This document shows positions 42,301 to 57,300 of a DNA stretch of 64,000 bases, in pieces. Source of the stretch: Numida meleagris (lineage: Eukaryota; Chordata; Aves; Galliformes; Numididae); contig NC_034411.1 of assembly GCF_002078875.1 (NCBI RefSeq), forward strand, positions 35,256,115-35,320,114. The letters are read 5' to 3'. The position numbers and the translations under genes are program-made. Within the stretch, counting starts at the first letter, position 1, and the number at the start of each line of letters is the position of its first letter. The notes below the pieces were generated by a model, which saw only the letters and a program-made list of their open reading frames with translations, was not told the origin of the DNA and searched no databases.

Positions 42301-45300
42301 TAGACAGCAATGACTTAAACATAAAATTGCTTACTGCTTAATGATGGCTCACTGTCTGCAGTTTAGGTTTTAATTTCCATTTGCCTTGCCAACACATTTA
42401 TGATGATCTCCTACAATAGCTTACTTTTTAAAATGTCATTCAATGCTCATTACTGTACTTAATTCCTGTTTTTATAGCTAGAATTGGAGTCAAAGGCTTT
42501 AAATTCCTATAACAGCTTCAGAATATTATTCCACCACCTCACAATACCAGAAATACAACCATATTCTCTTAGTTCTATACTATACACAGTCATATTACTA
42601 TATGGCTTATTCCTAAAATGAGCCAATAAATACAGAAAAAGCCTACAGTCAGAAGAGAAATTCACTGCATTGTTTCCAAAACTCCACCAGAAAATAAATG
42701 GTTGAAGAGGCTGTAAACCAAATGTCCCACAGGTTTACTGCTGTTAGTATGAAGTTTCCTCTGTGTGTGGAACTGGCCAGAAAACTCTTGTGTTTTAAAC
42801 TCACATTACACTTGGATCTACAAGTCTAACGCAAGACTATGTTACAATGGTCAGCTAGTCTCAATATAAATAACGAGAGAGATTCCGTCTGAAAGATTCC
42901 ATAAATATAAGGCTGTTTTATTTTGTTTTAAATAAGATTCAAACACATTTCTGCAGGTGGGCAAATTAAGTATTGATCAGATCTCTCTGAAAAATACAAT
43001 ATTGAAGTGCCATTACAATACTGTAGCTTTGATATATTATGTAAGCTCAAAGCAGCAAAAGGTCCTAACCTTCACATGTACAAAATTTTGAATGTTCAAC
43101 TTGACAACCTAAATAATACTCCTTATAAGAAGCTAGGAACAAATCTTGCTTTAAAGTAGTGGTAGAATAGATATTCTGAGCTCTCAAATCCAAAACAGAA
43201 ACAAAATGAAGGATGCTCAAACAGACAGTTTAGAGACATTTTACACTCCTTGTATATACAAACAGGAAAAATCATACGCATACCATTGCTGCCAAGTCCT
43301 CCCTTTCTTTCTTCATTTCTTCCCGCAGAGCTTCTTTCTCCTCAGTCCTCTTATTTAGCTGGACAGCTAACTCCTTTTCAAGACGATTCTTCTGGCGTTC
43401 CATCTCACTTTTCAGTTGCTGACACTGAACTAGAGCCTAAATAAAGAAAAATACAAAAACAACAACTATTTTTTAAGTAAGAGAAACCTAAAACTTTAAA
43501 TTACTGCAATATGTATATAACGCCTCCAGATAAACCAATTTGCTATTAGAAAGGATGTCTTTTTTACACTTTTTAACAAGTTATTATGATGTTTATGCAT
43601 TTCTACTGTATTAACATCAAGAGTAGGACTAACAAATTGAAAACAGATGTACGTTTATTTGTATAAACATGCCCTACTGTGATTTGTAATTCTAAATGCA
43701 TTTCTAAATGCATTCTAAAGTCAGGGCAAAGAAGAAAGCACTTGTAGCACTTGTATATTTTCCAAATAAGAAGCTGTTCTTCTACAGTTAAGATGATAAT
43801 TTGCCTTTCATTTAAAACTTCTGAATGAACATCTGTAGAAACAGCCTCCAATACTTAACTTCATGGAAATTCTGTTGTTTTTAGTATATGAGTGGTTCAA
43901 GCAGTTATTTTTCTATGAAATCTATGTTGAAAGCACTCCTGGATTTGTTACATTTAAGCAAGTTTAGCCTTTCCAGATCTCCTCCTGGCTCTAAGGAACA
44001 GAAACAACTAAAAGACAGAAAAAAATAGTGCTTTTTAAACTATAAACCCCTGAGGCCGACAGTCTGATGGGATGAAGAAGCTATAATACACTGGGTTTCC
44101 AAATGCTACCCCCTCGCTTTTCTCAGGTGGACTTTTCTAAGTGATTCTTTGATACTTACAAAAACAAACAGCCAATTTGCGCTTTCCAAGATAAATACTA
44201 GTATTTGTAAAAAATAAAAATAAAATAAAATAAAAGAACGCCAAACAAGCAAAAAACAATCATACAGAGATGCTTTTCTTATATGGAGGAAACAGTGTAG
44301 ATATGAAGACCCACTTTATTAAAGGTTCTTCTAATTTGGCTTAAAGCATTACATGAGCTAAACTGACTCATCATCTCTCTTCTGAGTAAAAACTTGGAGA
44401 TGTAATAATCACATCTAACAGGTATGTAGGATTTCAAGCTCTTACTGTATTTTCTCCCACAAATTACAGACTCTATACACACATCCCTACAGCACTGGAT
44501 AAATAATATCAACCTCTATTCCTTATTTGAAGGAACTGATTCCTTATAGAACAATTACATCAATCTTACCCAATATTAAAAACAAAGGCACTTCATTAAG
44601 AACAAGTATACTTAAAAACCAAATAATTTAATAATGATTAAAAAAAAAAATCCACAAACCACAACCTCTCAACTCCACAGTAATTCACTAATAATACAGT
44701 AGATGTCACTAAATATCAAGGAGATAATTTAGATCAATATTAGTTATTATAGTAACTAGGGCTAGCAGAAGCATTAGATCAAAACTAGTTTTACCATTAT
44801 TATTTACACAGTGCCAAGAGCTTCATATAGGTAGCATTTATATAGGACTTCTCATCTTCAGAGTTATGATAACTAATCAGTTCTTGCCTTGAACTCATCT
44901 GAGGTAAAAAGAATTGTTTGTAAATGTTTCAAGTATTCTTTTAGAACCAGTTCAGAAATGCAGTATTATCTGCGTGACCTATTACGGGGTACTGCTTTAG
45001 CAGGGGGTTGGACTCAATGTTCTCTTGTGGTCCCTTCCAACCCCGGTGATTCTGTGATCACAGTTATCTTCCTATATGTCATGAATGCCTTTGAAAATAT
45101 TACCTTCCAGTTTTTATCATCTAGCTCTGAAACCACTTAAGAATTTAAATAATGGCCTTAGAATGCAACACATCCCACAGCTTTGGATGACAACTTAAGA
45201 ATCCAGAGTTCATGTTACTGCTCAGAAATTTTCAGTTAGAACCTACTACATCAGTGATAAACATTTTATGTACGCATTCTCTCATTAGCTTGCAAACTAA

Positions 45301-48300
45301 TTCATATTTACAGTTTTGAATACTCAAAAGCTCTAATCTTTTTGATGACTTTACCTTTGTTTTTTCTAAATTGGCCTCTTCTGTCATTTGCACAGCTTGT
45401 TTAACTTGCTCATATGCATTAGATTCTCTTTGCTCCATCTCTTTCATGTTTCGTCTCACTGAAACAAGTGCATCCATCAAATCATCTCTTTCTCTGCACA
45501 TAAAGAAAAAAAAATAGATTTCTCCCATATCTTCATGTAAGTAGGGAAAAAAGCAGGTATATCAGATAAACAGATATTTACAGATAAAAGACAAAGGTGA
45601 TAAGTGAAATGAGACTAAAACCAGTATGGGCTAAGAATGAAAGACAGAATACTCTTAGTATCTGCTGAGCTGTCAGTATCTATCGCTTGCTGACTGGTCT
45701 TTTGCTTCAGATGGATGGACTGTCAGTGAAGCTACCAGAAAAACCAGCAGAGCTCAGGTCATGAACGTATTGAAGCTGAGTAATGTTCTAGTGGCATTAC
45801 AAACTACGAATGCATGTTAAAAAAAGAAAAACCTTTATAAAATATCAGAACAAAGCAATATGACATTACCCTGTCATTACATGCAAAATAGGAAGGAAAA
45901 AGAATTAAAAGAAATGATTTAGGTTCCACTAAAAATTCAGATCATCGAATATATCAAGAAAAAACAGTAACTCTTTGCTGCACGCTAGAACCGAGCTAAA
46001 GAATAAGACTCCTGGATTCTATACCCCTGTGCAATTTCTTTATTAACAAAAACTGAGATCTATACCAAACAGAGTACCAAAATCAGTAAAGTTGTGATAC
46101 TTAACTTTTTCACTGTTTTTCATATGGTGAATGCTTTTCAGTTCTGAGAGTATAATTGTCTCCATCTATTTAAGGTACAACTAGATCCTGACCAAAAATT
46201 GTTGCTGTTTCGTCTGTGCATCTGTTGCGTTGAACAGTAACACAGTTCTATGTATTCATCTTAACAACATTTGGACAAACTACTTAGTCTCTTCGAAAAT
46301 ATCTACTGTGATATCTTTGTTCTAATAAGTTCCATCAAAGAGGTTGATTTCAGATGTTGTTGAGAGATGGTTTAAGAGGAAGAAATAAATTAGCTCAAAC
46401 CTTTTGTTTCAAACTGCCCTGTAACACGAGGTGACAAAAATGTACCAGCTCATAGTTTCCACAGTTTCTGTGACAAATAGTTACTTTAAAAAAAAAAAAA
46501 GCATATTTGGAAACATGGTTTTTCAGCAACAGAGAGCTTTCCCAGAAAATTCTTGGACTTGTGACAACAGAAAAATACATAAATCCTAAATCCTCCCAAC
46601 AACCATATTATACGTAGAGATCACATCCATTTGTCAGACTGTATGTATTAAGCCCCTTCAGACTTCTCGCTTCTAATTGACCCATTACCTCCTCTCCAGC
46701 AGACTCATTCTAAAACTCTGGAAATCCCAAAAAGCTTCATGTATCTGACAATCGACAGATGGCTGTTTAACAAACTTTGAGAAAGCTGCAGTATCCTGTC
46801 ACTAGTACTAACAAGTAAAAAGGGAGAGAATATATATTTAAATAAAAGCGACAACTTAAAAATGGCTGCTACAATTTCATTTCTTTCTTATTCAAAGGAA
46901 GTTGCCTTGAATTATTTAGCAAGGCGTTCTATCCCAAACTCCAGACCTATTAAACACAGTCAAGGAAAAAAGGGATCTCACTGACAAAGTGAAAGGTTTG
47001 CTTGTAGAATTAGGGCAATAAACACAGACTACCAGCAGTCTGTTGGGGGAAACCTCAAGGGATTGTAATTATAAGATAATGACTACATTTCTTTTGCATT
47101 TGAAATAAGAAGAAAACTACCATGGATTTCACAGTGGCTGTGACCCACACTCATATTCTGCCATCGATTTTAGTATTACCATCTGAACTTGGGACTCCAT
47201 TGCCCTCCAAATGTCTCTACAAATGCAAACAAACATATCATGATTTATGTCATTTAATGTAACCAACTGTTATTTCATGAGAAAATACCCCCAAACTTAC
47301 TTTTTTATCCTCTCAATGACCTGCATATGAACATTAGAATGTGTCTGTGCAAGAACTGCCTCCTGCTGTGCACATTTGAGACAAAGACCACCAACTTGAC
47401 TAGAATTTGTAGCTGAAACAAGCAATTTCTGGTGTTTTAGCCTTGCTTCCAAATCTTCACATGTCTTCTGAGATTCTGAAAGGTGTTTCCTAGAAAGAAG
47501 AAACAACAACAGTCAAACATTTCTACAAGCTATATTTATACGCAGTATATAATAATAAGTGCAAGAAAACAAGAACTGTAAGATTTTCTGCGTTGTACAG
47601 TATTTTACACATTTCAGCAGCCTAATGAAAATCTTAACAGAGAAATAGCAGTTGAACTGTCCCAACAAAATTATTAATAGATAAATTAAATTTAATTCTT
47701 TCTTCTGCCGTGACAGAAAATAGTAAAGCCATATGGAAAATTTTAGATGAAACTTGTAGTCTTACATCTTTCCTGAAGAAAAAAAGATTCATTACAAAAA
47801 AAATGTAAATGCATTTACACATCAGCTTTGCAAATATTTCAACATCCTAAGAAAATCTATTTTTTTCCTGCTCTTATTGCAAATATTATCAGTAGCTCCA
47901 CATTTCTACTCTACTCTCAAATTAGCCAGAAAGTGACAATACAAAATGAAAGTCCCATACACTCCCTAGAGAAAATCCAGCACATTCACTCTGACCCTCT
48001 CTCTGATCACTCTACAACCAAACTTGAGGTCAAGTCCAACTCCAGAAAAACAGGGTAAGTTCTTTACTTCTCTCTGAAATTTCTACCAGGTGCCATGAAG
48101 AATTTTCTCTAGAATTTCCAAGCATCTGTCAGGCTAGGGAAGAGCTCAGTAAGAATGCTGACATCAGGAAGTTCCAGACAAATGCACATTGTGCGCATAA
48201 AGATCAATTTGACAAATTGTGCAATGAATCCAAAATTTTTGGTTTGTTATGCAGACCATCTGGGCAGCATACACATAGCAAGTCTGACACATTCTGGCTT

Positions 48301-51300
48301 CACTGGATTTACTGAACACACGATATGTACACTGTATGCACGTATATTTCCTTCTGGGAAATCTTCTGCGTACTTTTTCCTATTTTAGTAGTTGCTCTAT
48401 TAAATAGAATACACCATAACCTGGAGAGAATTTGCCCTGGGTATATCCTTGGACAGCCATGGTACAACAGATCTATTATTAAAAAATCTAGGGCAGAAAT
48501 TGATGAGACCTATGTAAATTCATACTTAGTTAAAAAATAGGGATAGTTCCAACTGAAAGCAGTACAATTTTGCACTTGAAAAAAAAAATCACCAGATCTC
48601 AAGTGCTTTGAAGTGCTTACACTTTCAAAGATCACGCCCTTTAGGAGAAAGTGAGAAGTTCCAAAAAGTACTTGTAGAAGTTTTCAGATCATTTCAACCT
48701 CTAATCTTTCTTTCTGAATATATTTAACACTTTAAGCCAAGAGGGGAAAAAAGCCAAGAGATTACGTAGCTGAGATTTAAGATTCTCCTATACTTTGACT
48801 AGCACAGCTGGATTTGTACATTTATGATTTCACCACTGCAGATGGCATATTTAAACCAGTAACTCCTTTTGCACACACAAACACGTAGAATTATATAACG
48901 GTCAGATATATTAAATTAGAAATTATTTAGGAAAAAACGTAATTGAACAGATTCAGCAGCAGTATCATGAGTGCAAATATAGAAAGAGAAGTTTATTCCA
49001 GAACACCAAATCCCACAGTGGTGGCCTGTACTTCTGGTTTCTGTAGTCTGCTGCCTATAATGAAACCACTCATTCTGAGTACATGACCTGTTTTCAAATA
49101 TTTTTATATTTAAAGATATGCAGGTTACATGACTGGAAACACAGCATGCATACTTCAAAACTATGTTGTCCTGTGCCAAAATCATTATGTGGCCTAAACT
49201 AGTTCAAAGATTCCTAAAATTTCTGATACCAAATATTAGAAGAAAGTTAATTGTGAAAGAGCTCACACAAGTTAAAACTTCAGCTTCTTTTTTCTTTGTT
49301 TGGATTATCTGAACAGATAATATTTACCATAAGGAAAGACATAGTAATATAATATATAATAATATAAATATAAAACATAAAATATAAATATAATACAAAA
49401 TATAAAATAATATAATACATAGTAATTTTCATAAGGAAACTGAGCAAAAAGGGATAAAGACATTTCATATCAAGTCTTGAGGCTCAGTAATGTCTGTAAA
49501 TACAACAATTTGACATAGCTTATAAAATGTATATATTGTCATATAATAACAATGCATTCAATTACATTTGTATTTGAGAAAATACAAATAAATCCTATAA
49601 AACCAGCTTTCAGGCAAAGTACTTGAAAACATCATACTTAAGTATTTAACCACACTGTTTTTTAAATTCAAATGAAGAACGCATCATGTTAGGAGTTGAT
49701 AATACTTCTTCAACAATTATTTTAAGAAAAAAAGAAACAATTCACTTTACCTTAGAGATTGTACTTGGGCATCAAGGATATTGATTTTGTCTTGATAAAG
49801 AAGTTTTAGTTTCTCCTTTAGAAAAGATGGGAGAAGAAAAAACAAAACATAATTGTGTCTTTTGGTTTATTTTTAATATTGTCTTTACATATAAATATAG
49901 ACATAACCACATCTATTCTTTTCCTCTGAAGATACAAACCTGTTAAATCACTGGACTCAGAGAAATACAAGTATTTTACATTTTTTGTTAAAGACTACAA
50001 AATGAATAAACTTCCCATTTTCTTATTTCTATACAACTTGCCAATTCCTCATATGGGATAAACCCCTACAGCTCCACATATTTCAGCCATCTACAATAAT
50101 TTACACAAATTAATGATCTTATCTCTGTTTTCCTTTTACTCTCCCACGACCCTGCAGAAATAAAAGATTCTTCAAACAGAGCAGCCATTTTTTCACAATA
50201 CAGTAATGTACTCCTACTACCTGGTACTCCTATTACCAAGAAACAGATAAAAAAAAATCAACCACAGCAGTGATAAAATACAATGGTGATAACGAGCCAA
50301 AGAAAGCATCAGAGATTTAGCTCACTATGATGCTTAGAAAGAAGTCACAATCAATACGATATTCCTACTTTATTACAGAGGAAAAAGTGCATTTATTGTT
50401 AAAAAAACAAGCTTTCAAATTGGTGTTATTGACCATTGAAGATGTTTTCATCTAAATATGAGCCACAAACGTGACTAAAAGCATACCAAAACTTTCAATT
50501 AATCCTGTTTTTCCCCCAAGGATGGCAGTGTCACCCAGTTCATTTAGAGCAAAGAAATCTAGAATATTGTCCCGAACGAAAGAAACAGGATAGGCACTAC
50601 AACGACTCTGAATCACTAAGGGTTCTTGCTATCTCTAAAAGCACAAGGAGTGTAATTCCGATCAGGGAAGACAGGCTGAGCAAAGCCATTTTTGTGACCT
50701 TACTGACTCTGCACTGCTCTAGAAGTAGAAAGACACATTGCAAACGAGTTTGTCTGGAGCCTTGCCTAAAATACAGCAGCTAGTTTCCATCTCCTTATGG
50801 GTTGTGTTACTGCCAAGAATCTCCAAATACGGTGGAGCCACCACTGACCTGATATTCTTGAACCAAGACTTATCTCTTGGAAATCAACACTTGCAGCTAC
50901 AGCCTGACGTCTGTGTCCAAGTGGAGAATTATATTAATTAGGGAATAACAAGGAGATGAGGTTTAAGAGAATAAAATTTGATCTCAGATTAAGGTTCAGT
51001 CAACCAAAACTCCTTCCATAAATCTATTACAAAATTGCAGCACACAACACAGTACTGAATGCTTTTCCAAAGGTAAAAAAAATTCTAATACCAACCAGCT
51101 CTACATGCCATTTTTCTACTTCTCCAACAGTTTTTGAAACCAAAGATGGATCTCTGTTATGTGCTGATGATGAAGTGAAAGGTTGATGCAGTTTCAAGTC
51201 ATTACTACCCAGACGCCAGGAGTTCTGATTATTTGCCTAAAATAAAAATATTAATGCTTCAATTATAATTATGTATGTTGTATTTTTAAACAAATATTAA

Positions 51301-54300
51301 TTATGTAAATATTGGATGTTGTAGTACAACATAAGAACCAACAAACAAGTTTATTAGGTTAGCAATCAACGATGGTATCTACAGGAACTCACATTTTCAA
51401 ACTGTCATTTTGTTATGACTAAAAATTCAGGTGGAAGATAACCATTTATATAAGCATTCCTTAATAGGAGTTAGTTCTCTGAACCTTGGTTGAAACAACA
51501 ACAGAGAAATAAAAACTTACTGAGGTATCTAGCAGAGTTTGTTCTCCCAATGTATATTCTGCAGTCAAAAATTTCAGTTTCTGATGGAGGTCCTCATTTT
51601 CAAGTATAACTACTCGAACCTGATCTTTCATCTCAGACAATTCCTCCTGTGAGATAGAGAAACTGCATGTAAAAGGTTCCTTGAGACAGTTACCAACCTC
51701 TTGAGAACAATGTCTAGATAAATATTTTCAACTATTTCAGCTTTTTCAAACAAAACAAGAACACACACAAAGAAATTGTTATATGGAAATTCAAGATACA
51801 TAATCATTTGTTAAAAAATACAATTAATTGCATTTGTAAAATGAAATAAAACCATCTTTGAAGGTCCTTAAACACTACATGGACACCAAGATGTGTGATA
51901 AAGCTCAGTGTTTATCAAATTGTGGTTTACTCATTTTTGGTCATTAAAGCAATTTATCTCAAGACTAAGCACAAGCTTTTTTTAAAGTAACTCTTCATAA
52001 TTGGGGGATCGGGGTTTCAGTAGCTGAAATATACTGTGTAATACCTTGCAAAACTTCACTTCTGCTTCTAAATGGTTAATGTACTGAGACTGATCATTAA
52101 TTATAGGAATAAGATCAGAAGGGTTTGGTAAGTCTTCTGTTGAAGCTTCTGGGGTTTTCTGAAGGAAGTAAAGAACAGTATGTGTTATTCTCTGGTTTAC
52201 CAATTACTGCTATAAGACATCACTTGCACACAGAATACAGTTTATGCTAAATAAAAGAAATACACACCCCACCAAGTACCAGGTCATGAGAAAGGGAGAA
52301 ACAGCAAGAAATTCTAATCTTCAGTTCAAAAAGCAAATACGCCACTTCTGTCAAAACATATTATTACTTGATTAAGCACATCTTTAGAACATAACCAACA
52401 ACCAATGCCCAAATGAAATTCACACACTATTTATTATTCATTTTAGACAAATGTTAGAGGGTATTTTCTTCTGTGAAATGAATATTGAAATATCTTGAAT
52501 TTTAATTGGCATGCATCAAAGGAAACACCTCTAAATGTTCATTAATAATTGCTGCAGAAATACCAGTACGCCTGCAATTTTAATAGCCACACAGAAACAC
52601 AAGAAAATGTGTAACAGACAATTCATTTATCAAAGAGCCTGGCATTTTAAGATTCTGTAACTTCACAGCATTTACTCCTAAGAATACTGTACAAATTAAA
52701 CAAAAATGTAAATAAATCTCTTATTAAAATACCCTTCAAATCACAGTTGAAATGGTTTCACAAAAACCATAGCCTCTCTTTTATCCTACTAGCAACAAAG
52801 AGTCCTTGGCCGTCTGAAAAAAGAACTAATTTGGAGTTGACATTACACAACTATTTTGCATATTGTAATTCATTCCGATTTAATTAATTAGTCTTAAAGG
52901 TCCCTGATGTAATTTTCAGGAACTAACTGTACAGCTGGACTCTTAAGTCTCCTGGATCTTGTAAAAGATTCAGAAACCTACATCTTTGTTTTTTAAAAAC
53001 TATTTTTAAAGTACTCACAATCAAAAAATACATATATATCTTTAAAAAATCAAGCTACTACTGGCTAGCTATTACATCTTATATACAAGCTGTGCATCTG
53101 AGAAGAAGAGTAACTGACGGAAGATGTTTCATTTTCCACAGCAAGGTATTAAGATTCCCTGTCCAACATTTAAGATGAAATCTTTACCTTTTAAAACCAG
53201 AACTCTACCACAATGTTTAAATGAGAATGAATAATCAAACCTGTAAAGGCAACAGAAATATCTAGCAACAACAGTCTTTCTTTCAAATTATACCCAATAT
53301 AAATTTTGACCATAGTAAAGGAGTGACTCTTGTTTCATCTGGAACTACAGTTGGGGAGATAAATGCAATGTTTCCAGAACCATCTAGAAAAATAGAATAG
53401 ACTCTAAATTTGTAATGTATCCCACCTTGGCTCAGTGCATGTAAATTCCCTGTTTTTCTTACGCAGAATTCACCATACTTTACAGGTTATTTATAAAAAC
53501 TAATTTAGACTGTTTTAAAATGTGAATTGTTGGAGCTCCAAGAATGCTTGATACTCATTGCCTGTTCCCCCAGCTCCCACTCATCCCCCACTCTTTTCTG
53601 AAAGTTTAAGACCCTTTGCAGCTAAGAACTCCAACTTCCTCACACAACAGTACTGTTTTGCAATGGGAAAATTTTCTTTTCCATCCAAATTACTTTTCTA
53701 TGGAAAACAGTTCCAATGTTTAACTTGAGAAATACTTGTGTACCATATACAAGAGTATAAAGAACAGGTTTTACTGAAAGGAAAAGAGTAAGTAACATCT
53801 TTTCCTGACAGAAAAAGAACAGAGGGATTGTCAACTCACAGCACTGTCACACTGATATTTCTATATCTAGAAGCTTCTACCTGCCCTTTGACAGGATAAA
53901 CACTTTCTAGATAATTTTAATTTCTTTTTCAGTACATGATTGTTACCACTTAACTTGGAAATTTTTAATAAACATTCTGATCACACTCCTAAGTAGCAAA
54001 AGTGGAAGGTTAAACTGACACAACATCTAGATGCTACTAACTATTCACTGCACGTATTTTGAAGCAGCTCTGCTGCAAGAAAGATACATTTGAGAAACTT
54101 GCATAAGGGTGCCCTTTCTGTTTAGTAAACTAACTTTGGCAGAGACCACTGCATTTTGGTACAGAGCTACCATACTTGGTGCTACATGGATTGACCAAGC
54201 AGTCAATCCCAACTGTTTCCAAAACAAAAAGGATGAACTTGTAGTGGAGTTAAGATGATGAGGGATTTTTCTTCTGCTGTGGCCATAAACACACCAAGTT

Positions 54301-57300
54301 CAGACCATATCTTTGAGAATCTACATTTCAGAATGTAAGAATGTCTCAGGAGCTCTAATTCTTCCAGAATAGTAGAAAACGTATCACAGCATGCATGCCA
54401 TTCATTTGAATAACACAAAGAAACACGAAGAAACATACTCGGAATTGCATCTTCCTCCTTGATGGAGAGGCTTCACTTTCCATCTTTTCCTGATGTTGCA
54501 ACAAAATTTTAAGTTGATTAACTAGGAAGAGATCAAAAACAAAACAAAACACATTGTTTATAAGCAAAAATACTGATGGTGTGAATGGATAAATGTAATA
54601 TTATTTCTAACATTTTTAAGCTATTTGCCTTCAGAGTAATCTTACCTGCATGACTGTGCTGTAGTTCCTGCCAGGGTGGATTCCCACTGTTGTCATTGCT
54701 CCTGTCCACATCATCACTACCCTTGTCCACAGAGGACTGGTCAAATCCAACTTCATCCCTGCTCTCTGCAAAATGTCTTTCCTCCAAGGCATCTCTCAGC
54801 TGATGGATACTTTCATTAGCACGTTCTGCAAACAATCATATCATTAGCCACAGCAGACAACATAAAAACAAATATTTTAAGTTGCAAAAAATTGTGAGAA
54901 CTAAATGCATTCAGCAACTGTCTAACTTGACTCCTTCATCTTAAGCCAGCCACTGAAAGCAATTACATAATGCAAACAGCCAAAACTACAATACTTCACA
55001 ACTCGCAGAAGCAACATTTACTACATTTCTAAATATCAAGTTATGAACAGCATGTTACTCTGTCAATGCAATACGACTCAATAGCAGCACAAGTAGCTAC
55101 TATTAAAAATCCCCAGTACAAAGCTTCAGCTACTAGTCATCCACTTGACTAAAATATTTTCTAGCATATACAGCCTTATAGTATTTCAACAAACATAACG
55201 CTCATTCTATATTTCATATAATGTGCTGGATCGGGCTCTGAGGACAGCTTTAGAGATTTCTCATGGTGATACCTTACATGACAAAGCAATGCCTACTACA
55301 ACTGAAAAATAACTGAAATAAAAATTCAGTAAATGCGGTCAACATAAAACAGTGATTAAACAAAGACAGATAACTTCTGAATGAGTGTAAAAAATAAATA
55401 ACACTCATCATTCAAAACAAAACAAAGAAAACACCACTTTCCATATAGATCAAAATACTTTATGAACCTTTTCAAGAACCGACTTACTTGGGAGCGATAC
55501 AGTAACATTCTTTTCTCATTTTCAATACGTTTTAGTTATTTTCTTTTTTATCTTTTTACAGCTGACTTCATAAAAATAGAAAACCATAAATGGCATATTA
55601 CTCCAATATAGCTGAATATTACCAATATATCAGAAAAGAAACTGGAAAAATTTGCAGGTGAAGAGGTGAAAAACAGATATGGAATTAGAAAATACAGACC
55701 TGGCTTTAAACAATGATATTTCTGGTTCACAATGTAGGACCTCAGTCAGTTAATTCTCTTATTACTCCTTTCTTTCAACCGCCTATGTATAAATGGAGAT
55801 TAATAGTTTATTCCTCTTCCCTTTAAGTGGCGTATAAACTAGCTAGGCAGGACAGACAGGGAAGCAACCCAGAGCAGTATGGCTTTCTGCAACAATCAAA
55901 AAGCAGGATCTCTAGGCTCTGCTGTAATACCAAGCGAACTCAGAAAACGATCCAAGTGTTGGTCAAAGAGTGTGTGTTCCCAGCTAGACAGTTCCCCATC
56001 ACAATTCACAGCCATTTAGTCAGGAACGCAGGACAATATGTTTCTTTTGCATTTTTCCAAAGTAACGTCACTGTCATTTGTGACTACCATTCAAAACTAC
56101 TCTGAACCAGAAAAGCTTCATAGTTGTTACTAATAACTTAAAAACGAAATGAAAATCTTTTATCTATTTTGTTCATTCATCCTGTATTCTTTGGAGGGTA
56201 ATTCTACCATAGGACTAAAGTATATGAAACATTTAGGTACAGATGTCCACAGAACAGGAATTTCACTACTGTGAGATATGGCTTATAAAGTAATGACTTT
56301 TATTAGTGCAACTGCTATAATCAGGAAAACGGCAAGCTTTTCAGCATATATAGCTTTCATCTCTTCTTCTGTGCTTGTAATCTGTAAATTTGTATGATGC
56401 ACAAAAACAACTACCAGAAAATATATTTTGAATATTAAAAGCAACTTATAAAAAAATCACTGTTAAGCATTTGCTAGGTAGAATTCAAGAGACATGTCTC
56501 AGAGTATAATAAATACTGATGGTTAAAAACAATAATAGCTCCTTTCTTCCAGACAGTAAAGTGAACAGCAATTCAAGTCAGAGAACAAAAGCTAAGTATA
56601 TATGTCTGGCTTCAGCTTAGAATCACAGAATCATAGAATTGCTCAGGTTGGAAAAGACCTTCAAGATCATCAAGTCCAACTGCAGCCTAACCATACTACT
56701 CTAACAACCTACTACTACATCATGTCCCTGAGCTCCACATCCAAACAGTTTTTAAACTCATTCAGGGATGGTGACTCAACCACCTCCCTGGGGAGCCTGT
56801 TCCAGTGCTTAACAACCCTTTCTGGAGAGAAGTTTTTTCCTGATATCCAACCTAAACCTCCCCTGGCGCAGCTTGAGGCCATTTCCCCTTGTCCTGTCAC
56901 CAGTGAGAAGAGACCAGCCCCGCCCCGCTCTCCCCTCAGTCTCCTCTTCCCCAGACTAAACAGCCCCAGTTCCTTTAGTCTCTCCTCCTAGGGCATATTC
57001 TCCAAGCCCTTCACAAGCCTTGTTGCCTTTCTTTGGACCTGCTCCAGCACCTCAATGTCCTGAGTGGGAAAGTTAATTGACAAGTGGTAACAGTACCTCA
57101 CTGATGCAACAGCTTGAATATTTAGTAAACAATGTTGCAATGAGTTGTTACCAAGAGATGTTCAATGTCAGGTAAAGTACTACCTGGCTCGACATTTGAT
57201 AACTAGAAAATTCTCTGCATTTTCCCGTTCATCAGAGAATCCTGAAGTCTAAATTTTTGCTTCTGTAGCCAGTGGGAAAAAAAAGAACAAAACCAAAACA

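Larger units (their letters stand above)
40580..43283 (-). other. SDCCAG8: Intron 10 of SDCCAG8
   Basis: The intron contains a perfect 22-base palindrome (40883-40904) and a CR1 fragment of about 450 bases (41831-42285). Confidence 0.85.
43437..45354 (-). other. SDCCAG8: Intron 9 of SDCCAG8
   Basis: The intron contains a small tandem repeat of TCTAAATGCATT (43691-43718), an AAAAT-type simple repeat (44209-44235) and a short CR1 3' end (44971-45059). Confidence 0.85.

Noticed and set aside
56602..56991. Open frame of 129 codons on the plus strand
   Set aside because: It is antisense reading through a CR1 fragment.
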